Assembly: GCA_016209995.1 (NCBI GenBank)
Contig: JACQVC010000199.1
Location: forward strand, 1-13,841
From: Gemmatimonadota bacterium
GTDB taxonomy: Bacteria; Gemmatimonadota; Gemmatimonadetes; Longimicrobiales; Gaopeijiaceae
DNA length: 13,841 nt
Direction: 5' to 3'
The translations under genes and the position numbers were made by a program. Positions 1 through 6,964 of the stretch are shown one piece after another. Below the pieces are notes generated by a model. That model ran no database searches. It saw only the letters and a list, made by a program, of their open reading frames with translations, and was not told the DNA's origin. How positions within the stretch are numbered: the stretch's first letter is position 1; each line of letters starts with the position of its first letter.

Positions 1-2
1 AC

Positions 3-167
3 CTCACCTATCTCAACCCGGTCCGCTACTTCCTCGAGGTCGTGCGCGGCATCTTCCTCAAGGGCGAGGCGTTCCTGGATTTGTGGCCACAGCTGGCTGT
101 GCTCACGGTCTTCTCCATGGTCGTGCTGTGGGTGGCGACGTGGAGGTTCCGCAGAACGATCGCGTGA
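3..167 (+). CDS. ABC-2 type transporter permease, C-terminal fragment (5' end outside window)
   Basis: The first 54 codons read in frame to TGA at 165-167. The peptide begins LTYLNPVRYFLEVVRG, which matches the conserved end of ABC-2 permeases (the 'NP(L/V)RYFL..VRGIFLKG' segment just before the last transmembrane helix). A hydrophobic helix follows (roughly AVLTVFSMVVLWVATW), and the protein ends in a short basic tail, FRRTIA. ABC-2 permeases form the membrane channel of drug, polysaccharide or lipid exporters and pair with an ATPase, which is probably encoded to the left of the window. The substrate cannot be deduced from this fragment. The next gene is on the opposite strand and converges on it. 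Confidence 0.82.
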   Translation, partial: LTYLNPVRYFLEVVRGIFLKGEAFLDLWPQLAVLTVFSMVVLWVATWRFRRTIA

Positions 168-563
168 GTGTCTCGCCTTAAGCATTCCGCCAAAGAAACT
201 TCGTCCTCGATTCACAACGCCCGGAGGCGCACGCACGTGTGCATGATCGAGCCGTGGTCGTGGGCCCCATTGCGTTCGTGCCCATGAGAGCGACGCGGGG
301 CATTATGTCCCCGGACGGCCTCTGCTGATGTAACGCGGTCGTGGCCATGCGCCTTGGAACGCGCGCAACTCACCGCCGTGCCCCTTGTCTCGCTTGATGT
401 TGCAGTGGAAGACGACGGTTTGTGGAGCGAGTAAGCGATGCGCGTTGAAGCGATCCGCTGGAGACCGAAGCGGCAGGTAAGGGGCCAGTTGCCTGAGAGA
501 AATGACCGAGAGTAGTGAGGGTCTCGTGTGGGATTTCGTTTCCGGCGAAGTGCCGGCAGGTAA
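168..563. other. Gene-free stretch between convergent genes
   Basis: No open frame with coding character is visible on either strand in these 396 bases between the permease stop and the Uma2 stop. Two small inverted repeats are present. CGGGG/CCCCG at 296-313 has an 8-base loop, and CCGGC/GCCGG at 542-556 has a 5-base loop and lies just beyond the stop of the minus-strand Uma2 gene. Neither is followed by a T-run, so neither is a convincing intrinsic terminator. No tRNA or mobile-element end was recognised. Confidence 0.5.
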
Positions 564-1136
564 TCAGCCGCCAGCGACTCCCAGGATCTCGCCGACCGCT
601 AAGCTGAGCTCCGGCAACGCCACCGGTTGGATGTAATCGCCGGGACGGTAAACCTCCACTTCCTCATAGCGGCCGTGGGTGGGGCGACGGTGTGCCACGA
701 TGCGGTCCTCGACCAAGTCGACCAGCCACATCTCCGGGATCGATGCGACGGCGTAAAGGGGCAGCTTGACCTCGCGATCGAAGGGGAGCGAGGAATCGGC
801 GACCTCGACGAAGAGCATGACGTCGGCTGGCCGGGGATGGGCATCACTGTAGAAGTCCGGCCGGGGACGCAGGATGGCGATGTCGGGCTCGGGCTCCGAG
901 AGATCGCTCAGACGTACCGGATTCTGCACGCTCACTACAACGCGATCGGCAAGCTGTTCCGTGAAGCGCCGATTGAGGCGGTTCACGACCGCTGCGTGCC
1001 GACTTCCGATAGTCATCTTCTTCAGGATCTGTCCCGCGATCAGCTCGACGCGGTCGTCCTCGCTGAGGATGCCCGCGCGGAGCATGTCGTGGTATTCATC
1101 CACGGTGAAGAGGCGTCGCTGGAGCTCGACGGTCAT
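564..1136 (-). CDS. Uma2-family (DUF820) PD-(D/E)XK nuclease-like protein, copy 1
   Basis: This 190-residue protein has the usual length of the Uma2/DUF820 family, which adopts a restriction-endonuclease-like fold. The expected catalytic pattern is visible: E31 in RVELIAGQI, D85 in EPEPDIAIL, E111 in LFVEVADSSL and K124 in REVKLPLYA. All four acidic/lysine positions are intact, so an active nuclease core is plausible. The biological role of the family is unsettled; many copies occur in cyanobacteria and other environmental bacteria, and some are studied as possible mobile-element-linked nucleases. The start is supported by GGAAGGA about 5 bases upstream of the ATG. It follows the aldo/keto reductase with a 116-base gap that holds an unusual palindrome and a possible promoter, so it may be transcribed on its own. 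A second family member lies at 4879-5448. Confidence 0.88.
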   Translation of the reverse strand: MTVELQRRLFTVDEYHDMLRAGILSEDDRVELIAGQILKKMTIGSRHAAVVNRLNRRFTEQLADRVVVSVQNPVRLSDLSEPEPDIAILRPRPDFYSDAHPRPADVMLFVEVADSSLPFDREVKLPLYAVASIPEMWLVDLVEDRIVAHRRPTHGRYEEVEVYRPGDYIQPVALPELSLAVGEILGVAGG

Positions 1137-1176
1137 CGATTCCTTCCATCCGTTGGCAGTGGTGGCATCGTCATTG

Positions 1177-1247
1177 AATCTATCTGGTTCGACGGGCCTC
1201 TACCATGGCGCCATGGGACGTCGATGTGTCTATCGGGCGATCGAACC
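1177..1247 (-). promoter_or_regulatory. Candidate promoter/operator upstream of Uma2 copy 1
   Basis: The gap before the Uma2 gene contains a perfect 14-base palindrome, CCATGGCGCCATGG, at 1203-1216. It is flanked by a 7-base inverted repeat, GGTTCGA at 1186-1192 and TCGAACC at 1241-1247. On the minus strand a -10-like TAGATT lies at 1182-1177, and the position 17 bases further upstream (a poor -35, TGGTAG) falls into the palindrome. A regulator bound there would cover the -35 region. The weak -35 keeps confidence low. The structure could instead form part of a transcript end for the upstream reductase gene. Confidence 0.28.
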
Positions 1248-1252
1248 GGCCG

Positions 1253-2194
1253 TCACGTCGGCAGGTCATCGATGAGCTGGGCCATGCGCCGGCGCATCGC
1301 CGTGTCGGGGAATCGGCCTACGCCTGCGCCCATGTTGTCGACCAGGTTGTCAGGGTTCGACGTGCCGGGAATCACCACGGTCATGTCGGGGTGACTGAGA
1401 AGATACTTGAGGAAGAACTGCGCCCAACTTTGCGCGTCGATCTCGCGAGCCCACTCGGGTAGCTGCCGTCCCGCCACGCGGCGGAAGAGACGGGCGCGCC
1501 CGAACGGGAGCGCCGCGATGGTGGCGATGCCGCGGTCGTGTGCGATGGGGAAGAGCTGCTCCTCGGCCTGGCGGTTGTCGATGGCGTAGTCGAGTTGCAC
1601 GAAGTCGAGCTGCTGTGTGCGCAGGATCTGCGCGACTTCGTCGTAGCGGTTCTCGCTGGTCGTGGTGATGCCGACGTAGCGGATGCGCCCCGCCTGCTTC
1701 AGCTCGCGCAGCAACGGGAATTGAACCTGCCAGTTGCCCAGGTTGTGCACCTGGTTGAGGAAGATCTTCCCGGGCGCGAGCCGCTCCTCCGAGCGCGCCA
1801 TCTGCGCCAGTCCCTGCTCGCGGCCGTTGGCGCCGCTGATCTTGGTGACCCAGAGGATCTGGTTGACGTTGCCGATGTCCCGGGCCAGCTCGCCGAGCAC
1901 GCGCTCGGATTGTCCGTAGCAGGGGCAGGTGTCGATGACCCTGCCACCCAGCTCGGTGAAGCGCCGCACAACCTCGCGGATAGCGGCGTCCTGGGCCGGC
2001 GTCCTCGCCGCGTCCATGAACGTGTTCGCGGTCCCGAGCCCGACCGCGGGAATGCGCTCCCCGGTGGAAGGGATGGCCCGCATGAGCTGGCTCTGCTGGA
2101 GCAGAGAGGACGCCGCCCGCGCATCGCGGCCGACGAGGAGCGCAGCGCCTGTGGTGACGCCGAGCCTTATGACCTCACGTCTGGAGTAGCGCAT
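1253..2194 (-). CDS. Tat-exported aldo/keto reductase
   Basis: This is a 313-residue member of the aldo/keto reductase superfamily, NAD(P)H-dependent (alpha/beta)8-barrel oxidoreductases. The catalytic tetrad can be assigned: D88 and Y93 in VIDTCPCYGQSE, K118 in WVTKISG and H150 in NQVHNLG. The late phosphate-binding segment VIPGTSNPDNL near the C-terminus is also typical. The N-terminus begins MRYSRREVIRLG and continues into a short hydrophobic stretch with ARA near residues 25-27. This is a twin-arginine (Tat) signal, so the enzyme is probably exported folded with its cofactor. The ATG is preceded by AAGGGG at Shine-Dalgarno distance. Substrate and physiological direction are unknown. The upstream gap (2195-2343) separates it from the thioredoxin-like gene, and Uma2 copy 1 follows. 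Confidence 0.92.
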   Translation of the reverse strand: MRYSRREVIRLGVTTGAALLVGRDARAASSLLQQSQLMRAIPSTGERIPAVGLGTANTFMDAARTPAQDAAIREVVRRFTELGGRVIDTCPCYGQSERVLGELARDIGNVNQILWVTKISGANGREQGLAQMARSEERLAPGKIFLNQVHNLGNWQVQFPLLRELKQAGRIRYVGITTTSENRYDEVAQILRTQQLDFVQLDYAIDNRQAEEQLFPIAHDRGIATIAALPFGRARLFRRVAGRQLPEWAREIDAQSWAQFFLKYLLSHPDMTVVIPGTSNPDNLVDNMGAGVGRFPDTAMRRRMAQLIDDLPT

Positions 2195-2311
2195 CCCGCA
2201 CCGTTCCCCTTGGAGTGATCAATGGACGCCCCAGTTTCGAATGTGGAAGGGTCAAGGGGGAGCCGTAACCCCTCACAGGTTAGTGTCTCGTAAACCCGTG
2301 TGTGTTGAGAT

Positions 2312-2330
2312 GGCCGTGCGCCGTACGGCC
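2312..2330. terminator. GC-rich hairpin just past the thioredoxin-like gene
   Basis: GGCCGT (2312-2317) pairs with ACGGCC (2325-2330) around a 7-base loop, 14 bases beyond the minus-strand stop at 2344. The position suits a transcript end. No T-run follows on the minus strand, so it is at best an incomplete intrinsic terminator. Confidence 0.3.
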
Positions 2331-2343
2331 GGGGCGAACGGGG

Positions 2344-2730
2344 TCAGCGACCGACCAGGCGGGCAGACACCAGCGCGATCTGGTCGAGATGGGCGATGAG
2401 CCGGTGCGGGGTGGGCCATTCGCCGCGCGCGAAGAGCCGACCGTTGATGATCACGCACGTCGCCGACAGGCCGGCCAGTGTGCGGACCGCAGCGCGCAGC
2501 CCGACCCGGTAGCGGAGGAAGTCGGACAATAATCGGCCGGCCAGGGCGAGCAGGTTGCGCGGGTCCACGATCTCGCGCTCGACCGCGTCCCCATAGCGTT
2601 CCTGCACCGCGCGGTAGAGCGGACCGAGCGCCTCCATCACCCTGCGCCGCTCCGCAAACACGCGCTCGCCGTTTTCTCCACACAGGAGCAGGTCGCCCTC
2701 GAGTCGCCCGCAGCAGCCGCTCGACGACAT
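2344..2730 (-). CDS. Small thioredoxin-like protein with N-terminal SGCCG motif
   Basis: The 128-residue product from the ATG at 2730 begins MSSSGCCGRLEGD. It has a further Cys at 17, a helical middle rich in Arg/Leu, and an end (SATCVIINGRLFARGEW) that resembles the beta3-beta4 hairpin of thioredoxin folds. I do not recognise a named family; the fold is inferred from layout and the function is unknown. A cysteine-based redox or metal role is possible. The usual cis-proline before beta3 is absent. GGGAG lies at suitable distance before ATG 2730. However, the frame stays open upstream, and GTG starts at 2760 or 2793 would add a strand-like VLFIREWEQQ just ahead of the cysteines, which is where thioredoxin folds place beta1. 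The true start may therefore be one of these. It follows the amidohydrolase by about 140 bases on the same strand. Confidence 0.7.
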   Translation of the reverse strand: MSSSGCCGRLEGDLLLCGENGERVFAERRRVMEALGPLYRAVQERYGDAVEREIVDPRNLLALAGRLLSDFLRYRVGLRAAVRTLAGLSATCVIINGRLFARGEWPTPHRLIAHLDQIALVSARLVGR

Positions 2731-2873
2731 CTGCTGCTCCCACTCGCGAATGAAAAGCACCCGCGGGCGCGCGCGTTCACGGGATGGGCGCACCTCAACG
2801 GGCGTGCGCACGGCCACGCCACTACGCGACTCGGGCGGGAGACTGAGCAGCGCGCTCGTGCTACCGGTGTCTC

Positions 2874-4757
2874 TCAAAACCGGAACCCTTCCCGCTGGTA
2901 GGACGGTCGGCCATCGACCAGCGTCAGCAGGATGGTGTTCTCCACCTCCCAGATTCGCTCCGGATCGCGCTCCAGCTCGTAGATGTCCTGGAGGTCCAGC
3001 ACGACCATGTCCGCCACTTTGCCGGGCTCGAGGCTGCCGTTCCATTCCTCCGCATGGGTGTAATAGGCGTTGTTGATGGTCATCGCCCGTAGCGCGTCCT
3101 CGATCCCGATGGTCTCCTCCGCGTTGTGCACGGTGCCCCAGAGGTCCTTGCGGGTGAGCATCGCGTAGAGGCCGATCCAGGGGCTGTAGGGCGAGGTGCC
3201 GTAGTCGGAGCCCACGGCCATCTTCACACCCGCTCTCAAATAGCTCCGGAACGGCTGGAGGCGAGCCATGCGCTCCGCGCCCAGGTTCTGCGAGAACGAG
3301 CGTCCCTGGTGCCAGATGAACGAAGGATTCACGGCCGCGATGATGCCGTACTCGGCCATCTTCGCCAGCATATTCGTCTCCGGCTCCATCGGGAGGTATG
3401 CGTGGATCACGCTCCAGCGCAGATTGGCGTTCGGGTTGACCGCTTTGATGGAGTCCATGAGGATGGCGTAGAGGTCCACGGTCTGCTTCATCCCCAAGTC
3501 GCCCGTCGAATGGATGTGGACGTCCCATCCCCGGTCGACCACCTGCCGGAGCTGAGCCAGGCGAAAATCGTTCTCCGCCCAATGGTAGCCGTAGTTCGGT
3601 TGGCCCTCGATCTTCTCCCAGTCCAGGAACGGCTCGGTCACCCACGAGCTGCGCGTGCCCGCCCCTCCATCGATCTGCCACTTTGTCCCCCGCCACCGGA
3701 GCCAGCGGTCCCCCAGGTCGTTGAACGGGATCGCGTCGAAGTGGGCGGCGATCTGCGTGGGCGTCTGCGTGTTCCACATGCCTTCGAACACTTGCAGCAT
3801 GCGGGCCTTGAGCCACCCGCGGCGGTAGGCTTCCTGGTAGGCGCGCATCACGCCGCCGCCGCCCGACGGATCTACGATGCCCGTCACCCCCAAGCGAGTC
3901 ATCTCCTCGGTGCCGTAGCGGACGGCCTGCACCTGATCCTCGAAGGCGGGAGCAGGGGGCCGGACCGTCACCATTCGTACCGCGTTACCCAGGAACATGC
4001 CGGTGGGGATCTCGACCTCGCGCGGCCGGCCGTTCACGGTAATCGTCCGCTTCTCGCGGAAAATCTTGTCATCCAGCGTGAATCCTTCCGGATCCTCCAG
4101 CCACCAAGCGGGCCAGGTGCTCGGATCGTTGTCCCGTATGCCCATGAGCTCGAAGACGGCCGTGTTCACCGCGAGCCCTCGGTAGACCCGGTTGAGCTGC
4201 ACCGGGTTGTCCGGCGTGACGGCGTCGAGGTCCCAGCGCGTGAATGGGCGCTCGTACTTGTACTCGTCCCAGCCCCGACCGACCAGCCATGAGCCGGCCG
4301 TAGGCGTCCGCTTCTCCAGGAGTCCCGCGACACCCTGAACGACGTCGAACACGCTCATAGCCCGGCGGAGGTCGGCCTCGAACTCGGCCTCGATCCCGAG
4401 CAGCGAGAAGTGCAGGTGCGAGTCGACGAGACCCGGGATCACGACCCGGCCCTCGAGGTCCGTGACCTCGGTCTCGGGCCCCTGGAATGCCATTACGTCG
4501 GCGTCAGAGCCCACAGCCAGGATCTCGGAGCCGGCGGGCGTGAAGCGGTACGCCAGGGCTTCGGCGATCCGGAAGTCCTCGTCCACTGTCACGATCTGCC
4601 CGTTGCGGATGATCCGGTCCGCGGTCACCGCGCCGCCGCCGCCCCCGCACGCGGCCAGGCCGAGGGCGACAGTGCATGAGAGCACGGCGACGAGATCGTC
4701 TGCACGGGGGCGACGGCTCCGGTCAGGAGCCGGAAAGCGCAAGCTCTGAGCGATCAT
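2874..4757 (-). CDS. Lipoprotein amidohydrolase, YtcJ-like (amidohydrolase family 3)
   Basis: This 627-residue metal-dependent hydrolase has the full YtcJ-type layout. A lipoprotein signal comes first (lipobox LAAC with Cys37, followed by a run of glycines), so the enzyme is predicted to be membrane-anchored outside the cytoplasm. The small beta-sandwich strand TADRIIRNGQIVTVDE is at about 45-60. The metal-binding HxH is at H114/H116 in VDSHLHFS. Later barrel residues are K359 (GTKWQIDGG), H414/H416 (VHIHSTGD), H452 (SVIHAY) and D518 (AVGSDYG). It closes with the usual LEPGKVADMVVLD segment. Relatives hydrolyse amides, formamides or cyclic ureides, but the substrate here is unknown. The ATG at 4757 has GGAG at Shine-Dalgarno distance and is the only start that leads directly into the signal peptide. 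The open frame continues upstream only as overlap with the divergent Uma2 gene. Confidence 0.92.
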   Translation of the reverse strand: MIAQSLRFPAPDRSRRPRADDLVAVLSCTVALGLAACGGGGGAVTADRIIRNGQIVTVDEDFRIAEALAYRFTPAGSEILAVGSDADVMAFQGPETEVTDLEGRVVIPGLVDSHLHFSLLGIEAEFEADLRRAMSVFDVVQGVAGLLEKRTPTAGSWLVGRGWDEYKYERPFTRWDLDAVTPDNPVQLNRVYRGLAVNTAVFELMGIRDNDPSTWPAWWLEDPEGFTLDDKIFREKRTITVNGRPREVEIPTGMFLGNAVRMVTVRPPAPAFEDQVQAVRYGTEEMTRLGVTGIVDPSGGGGVMRAYQEAYRRGWLKARMLQVFEGMWNTQTPTQIAAHFDAIPFNDLGDRWLRWRGTKWQIDGGAGTRSSWVTEPFLDWEKIEGQPNYGYHWAENDFRLAQLRQVVDRGWDVHIHSTGDLGMKQTVDLYAILMDSIKAVNPNANLRWSVIHAYLPMEPETNMLAKMAEYGIIAAVNPSFIWHQGRSFSQNLGAERMARLQPFRSYLRAGVKMAVGSDYGTSPYSPWIGLYAMLTRKDLWGTVHNAEETIGIEDALRAMTINNAYYTHAEEWNGSLEPGKVADMVVLDLQDIYELERDPERIWEVENTILLTLVDGRPSYQREGFRF

Positions 4758-4792
4758 ACAAGACTCCGAGTCGGTGGGGGGAAACCGTTCGG

Positions 4793-4821
4793 ATTCTACA
4801 ATTCGGTTCCGCGTCCGTCCA
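4793..4821 (-). promoter_or_regulatory. Candidate sigma-70 promoter for the amidohydrolase
   Basis: On the minus strand TGGACG (4821-4816) and TAGAAT (4798-4793) are separated by 17 bases. This puts a start near 4786 and a leader of about 30 bases ahead of the ATG at 4757. The -10 matches five of six consensus bases and the -35 four of six. Confidence 0.38.
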
Positions 4822-4865
4822 GTCATGCGTCCCATTGCGCCATTCCAGCGGTGTGCGCGGCGGGG

Positions 4866-4871
4866 TAGATT
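4866..4871 (+). promoter_or_regulatory. TAGATT -10-like element 7 bases before the Uma2 copy 2 start
   Basis: TAGATT lies with its last base exactly 7 bases before the ATG at 4879, the spacing seen for leaderless transcripts that begin at the start codon. No convincing Shine-Dalgarno sequence is present at normal distance and no good -35 is visible. The reading is inference. Confidence 0.3.
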
Positions 4872-4878
4872 GACCGCC

Positions 4879-5448
4879 ATGAGCTTGTATTCCCGGCGAC
4901 GTCCGGCCGGGCTACTTACGGCTGACGAGTTCCTGAGGCTGCCCGAAGAGGAGGGCAAGCGCGTGGAGCTTGTGCGCGGCCGTATGGTGCGTGAGCCGCT
5001 GCCAGGGGGCGAGCACGGCGTGCTCGTCGGCGAGCTGCACGCACGCATCGCGGCCCACGTGCGGGAGAGGGGGCTCGGCCGCGCGCTGATCGAGTGCGGA
5101 TTTCACCTCCCGGGCGAGCCGCATACCGTGCGGGGTCCGGATGTCGCGGTCGTATCAACAGAGCGCCTTCCAGCCGAAACGCCGCGCGGGTTCTGGCAGC
5201 TCGCGCCCGACCTGGCCGTCGAAGTGGTCTCGCCCAGTGACCGCTGGACGAAAGTGCTGGATAAAGTGCACCAATACCTGGAAGCGGGGAGCCGCGCGGT
5301 CTGGGTCGTGGACGGCCGCCGCCGTCGCGTCAGCGTGTTCCGGCCCGGCGCCGAAACGCTGGTGCTGAACGAGTCCGACGTGCTGGACGGCGGTGACGTG
5401 CTGCCGGGTTTCTCCCTCCCGCTCGCCGAGCTTTTTCGAGCATTGTAA
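4879..5448 (+). CDS. Uma2-family (DUF820) PD-(D/E)XK nuclease-like protein, copy 2
   Basis: This 189-residue protein carries the Uma2 signature: the N-terminal LLTADEFLRLPE, then E30 in RVELVRGRM, D88 in VRGPDVAVV, E115 in AVEVVSPSD and K129 in LDKVHQYLEAG. It is closer to the family consensus than copy 1 (it has the classical EVVSPSD and the Tyr-Leu-x-x-Gly after the lysine). All nuclease-core residues are intact. The cellular role is unknown. The chosen ATG gives the standard family N-terminus. Its upstream sequence lacks a good Shine-Dalgarno, and a TTG at 4870 is a less likely alternative. It is transcribed away from the amidohydrolase across a 121-base region and converges with the cupredoxin gene, leaving only 30 bases between stops and no clear terminator. 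Confidence 0.9.
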   Translation: MSLYSRRRPAGLLTADEFLRLPEEEGKRVELVRGRMVREPLPGGEHGVLVGELHARIAAHVRERGLGRALIECGFHLPGEPHTVRGPDVAVVSTERLPAETPRGFWQLAPDLAVEVVSPSDRWTKVLDKVHQYLEAGSRAVWVVDGRRRRVSVFRPGAETLVLNESDVLDGGDVLPGFSLPLAELFRAL

Positions 5449-5478
5449 GCCTGCCGAAGGCGGCGGACGCTCTCGCGC

Positions 5479-5976
5479 CTATCGCTGATCAGGAGGGTTT
5501 GCTGCGGCTGCGCCCGCGTCCGCGCCGACCGTCACCTCCACGATCATGCCTCGCCCGTCGTGGCCGCTGACCGGGCAGATCACCCAGTAGTGTCCCGGCT
5601 CCAGGTCCAGTTCGACGCTCATGCTGGCGCCGGGGTTGAGCGGGTCCTCCAGGTTCCACAAGACTTCTTCCTCCCGTCGGATCTGGAAGTTGTGTTCCTC
5701 GAAGCCGACGTTCCGGAAGCGGAAGGTCGTGGGCCCGGGCGGGAGCACGTTGGGCATGCCGATCACGTACTCGTCTAGCGAGACGTCGACAACGTTAGTC
5801 TTTGGGGCCGCTGCGGCCGAAGGCGATCCGCTTTCCTCCGTGGCCGATCGGCCCGAGGCTACGTCCCCGCCTCGCTCACCGCCGCACGCCCAAAACGCGA
5901 GAGCGACCGCGATGGAAGCCGCGCACCAGGCCGGGGACCGCGTGCGCTGGGAGCGATAGGATGGCAGGTTTTTCAC
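5479..5976 (-). CDS. Cupredoxin-domain lipoprotein with complete type 1 copper site
   Basis: From the GTG at 5976 the product has 165 residues. A basic n-region and hydrophobic stretch end in a lipobox-like FWAC (Cys31). A Gly/Ser/Ala linker follows to about 58, then a single plastocyanin/azurin-like domain (about 61-150). The four expected copper ligands are present: H95 in GFEEHNFQI, then C134, H139 and M144 in CPVSGHDGRGM, the C-x4-H-x4-M spacing found in some blue-copper proteins such as auracyanin. A blue copper electron carrier or copper-binding lipoprotein facing the periplasm is the natural reading; the redox partner is unknown. The frame stays open upstream to about 6270, but that part is antisense to the tail of the DUF4384 gene and lacks a signal peptide. 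The GTG has no Shine-Dalgarno but sits directly after a strong promoter. Confidence 0.85.
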   Translation of the reverse strand: MKNLPSYRSQRTRSPAWCAASIAVALAFWACGGERGGDVASGRSATEESGSPSAAAAPKTNVVDVSLDEYVIGMPNVLPPGPTTFRFRNVGFEEHNFQIRREEEVLWNLEDPLNPGASMSVELDLEPGHYWVICPVSGHDGRGMIVEVTVGADAGAAAANPPDQR

Positions 5977-5982
5977 GGCCGA

Positions 5983-6011
5983 ATTGTCCGGCCGTTGCCG
6001 TCTGGTGTCAA
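5983..6011 (-). promoter_or_regulatory. Sigma-70 type promoter for the cupredoxin gene, leaderless placement
   Basis: On the minus strand a perfect -35, TTGACA (6011-6006), and GACAAT (5988-5983, four of six matches) are separated by exactly 17 bases. The -10 ends six bases before the GTG at 5976, so transcription is predicted to begin at or next to the start codon. This gives the lipoprotein its own promoter in the short gap after the DUF4384 gene. Confidence 0.55.
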
Positions 6012-6034
6012 GCGCGGCAGGGTGCGGCGTCGCG

Positions 6035-6964
6035 TCAGCTCTCCGGCCCGCGGCGGGCCACGGCCGGGCCACCGGCGCGGACGGCCGGAGCACTTCCGCG
6101 CATGGCTGGCGGGTCGCCGCGGATGACAGGTACGCTGGCGCGAGGGGCCCCGCCACTGGAGCGCACGGCAGGAGCGCTCGCTCGCGGCACGGCGGCGCGA
6201 CTCGGCCGCGAGTCGGCCGATGGCGGCCGCGCGGCGGGTGCGCTCGAGCGAACCGAGGGCATGACTGCACGCATCTCCCGCGACCCTCCGCGCGACGACG
6301 GCACGGCCGCAGGCACGCTTCGCGGAGCGCTCCGCGCGGACGGCGCGTTCAGTCTTGCCCGCGCGCTTTCGTATCCTGACGGGGACGAGCGAACGGCAGG
6401 CGAGGCGCGACGGGACGGTGCCGAGCGTACCGACGGGGTCGCCGGCCTCGCCGAGCGCGGCTCGAGCGACGGTCGAGCCGAGCGCGCCGACGGCGGGCTG
6501 GACTGTGAGGGTGTATTCACCCGCGCGGACGTTGGGCCCGAGCGCACCGACGGCATCCGGGAGCGTTCGGCCACTGGGCTCGAGCGCGTGTCCGTGGACG
6601 GCGAGACGGCGCGGGTGCTTGGTGCCGCGCGCGAGGGCTCCCGCGTGCGGATCGTGGGCGCGGCGCGACGGGTCTGCGGCGCATCCGCGTCGCCTGCGGG
6701 TCGGCCGCGCGCGGCCGGCTCGGAGGTCGTGGGCTGTGGCTGCGTGCGAGACGATCCGCGAATCACTCCGAGGTCGACCGGGGGGGGCGTGCGACCGGCC
6801 CGCTCCTCCGGCTCACCCCGGGCCGGCGCGGCGGAAGCGCGATCGCCCTCCGCCCTGACCGCCGGGCTCCTCATCTCGAGGTCTTGGCGAGGAGGCCGGC
6901 GAGCCGAGGACGGAGCCGACACGACGGCGGGCCCGTCGCCTCGCCGCGGCGCAGCCGTCCGGGC
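6035..6964 (-). repeat. Degenerate Pro-Ser/Ala-Val-Arg repeat region encoding the DUF4384 protein tail
   Basis: About 930 bases encode a tail in which P-[AS]-[AV]-R-[AS] occurs nine times, in contexts such as MPSVRSGP, TPSVRSAP, SPAVRSSP, APSARSAP, MPSVRSSA, APAVRSSG and APAVRAGG. The units are irregularly spaced and the DNA copies are diverged. This looks like an old expansion under compositional selection rather than a recent tandem array. The skewed composition also opens long meaningless frames on the other strand. Confidence 0.7.

Noticed and set aside
2731..3816. Long upstream extension of the thioredoxin-like frame
   Set aside because: The extension overlaps the amidohydrolase in another frame and reads as low-quality sequence. 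Only the last 128 to about 150 codons look real.
3126..4292. 388-codon open frame on the + strand
   Set aside because: It is antisense to the amidohydrolase, which has an intact family signature. The His/Val/Arg-rich product matches nothing.
4758..4768. Near-identical ribosome-binding context (GGAGTCTTG) at the amidohydrolase and His/Cys-rich gene starts
   Set aside because: A nine-base match around two Shine-Dalgarno sites is likely coincidence, and the surrounding bases differ.
4758..5048. N-terminal extension of the amidohydrolase frame
   Set aside because: It would place about 97 residues ahead of the lipoprotein signal and overlap the divergent Uma2 gene. The ATG at 4757 has a ribosome binding site.
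5977..6270. N-terminal extension of the cupredoxin frame
   Set aside because: It overlaps the end of the DUF4384 gene, is Arg/Pro-rich and would bury the signal peptide.
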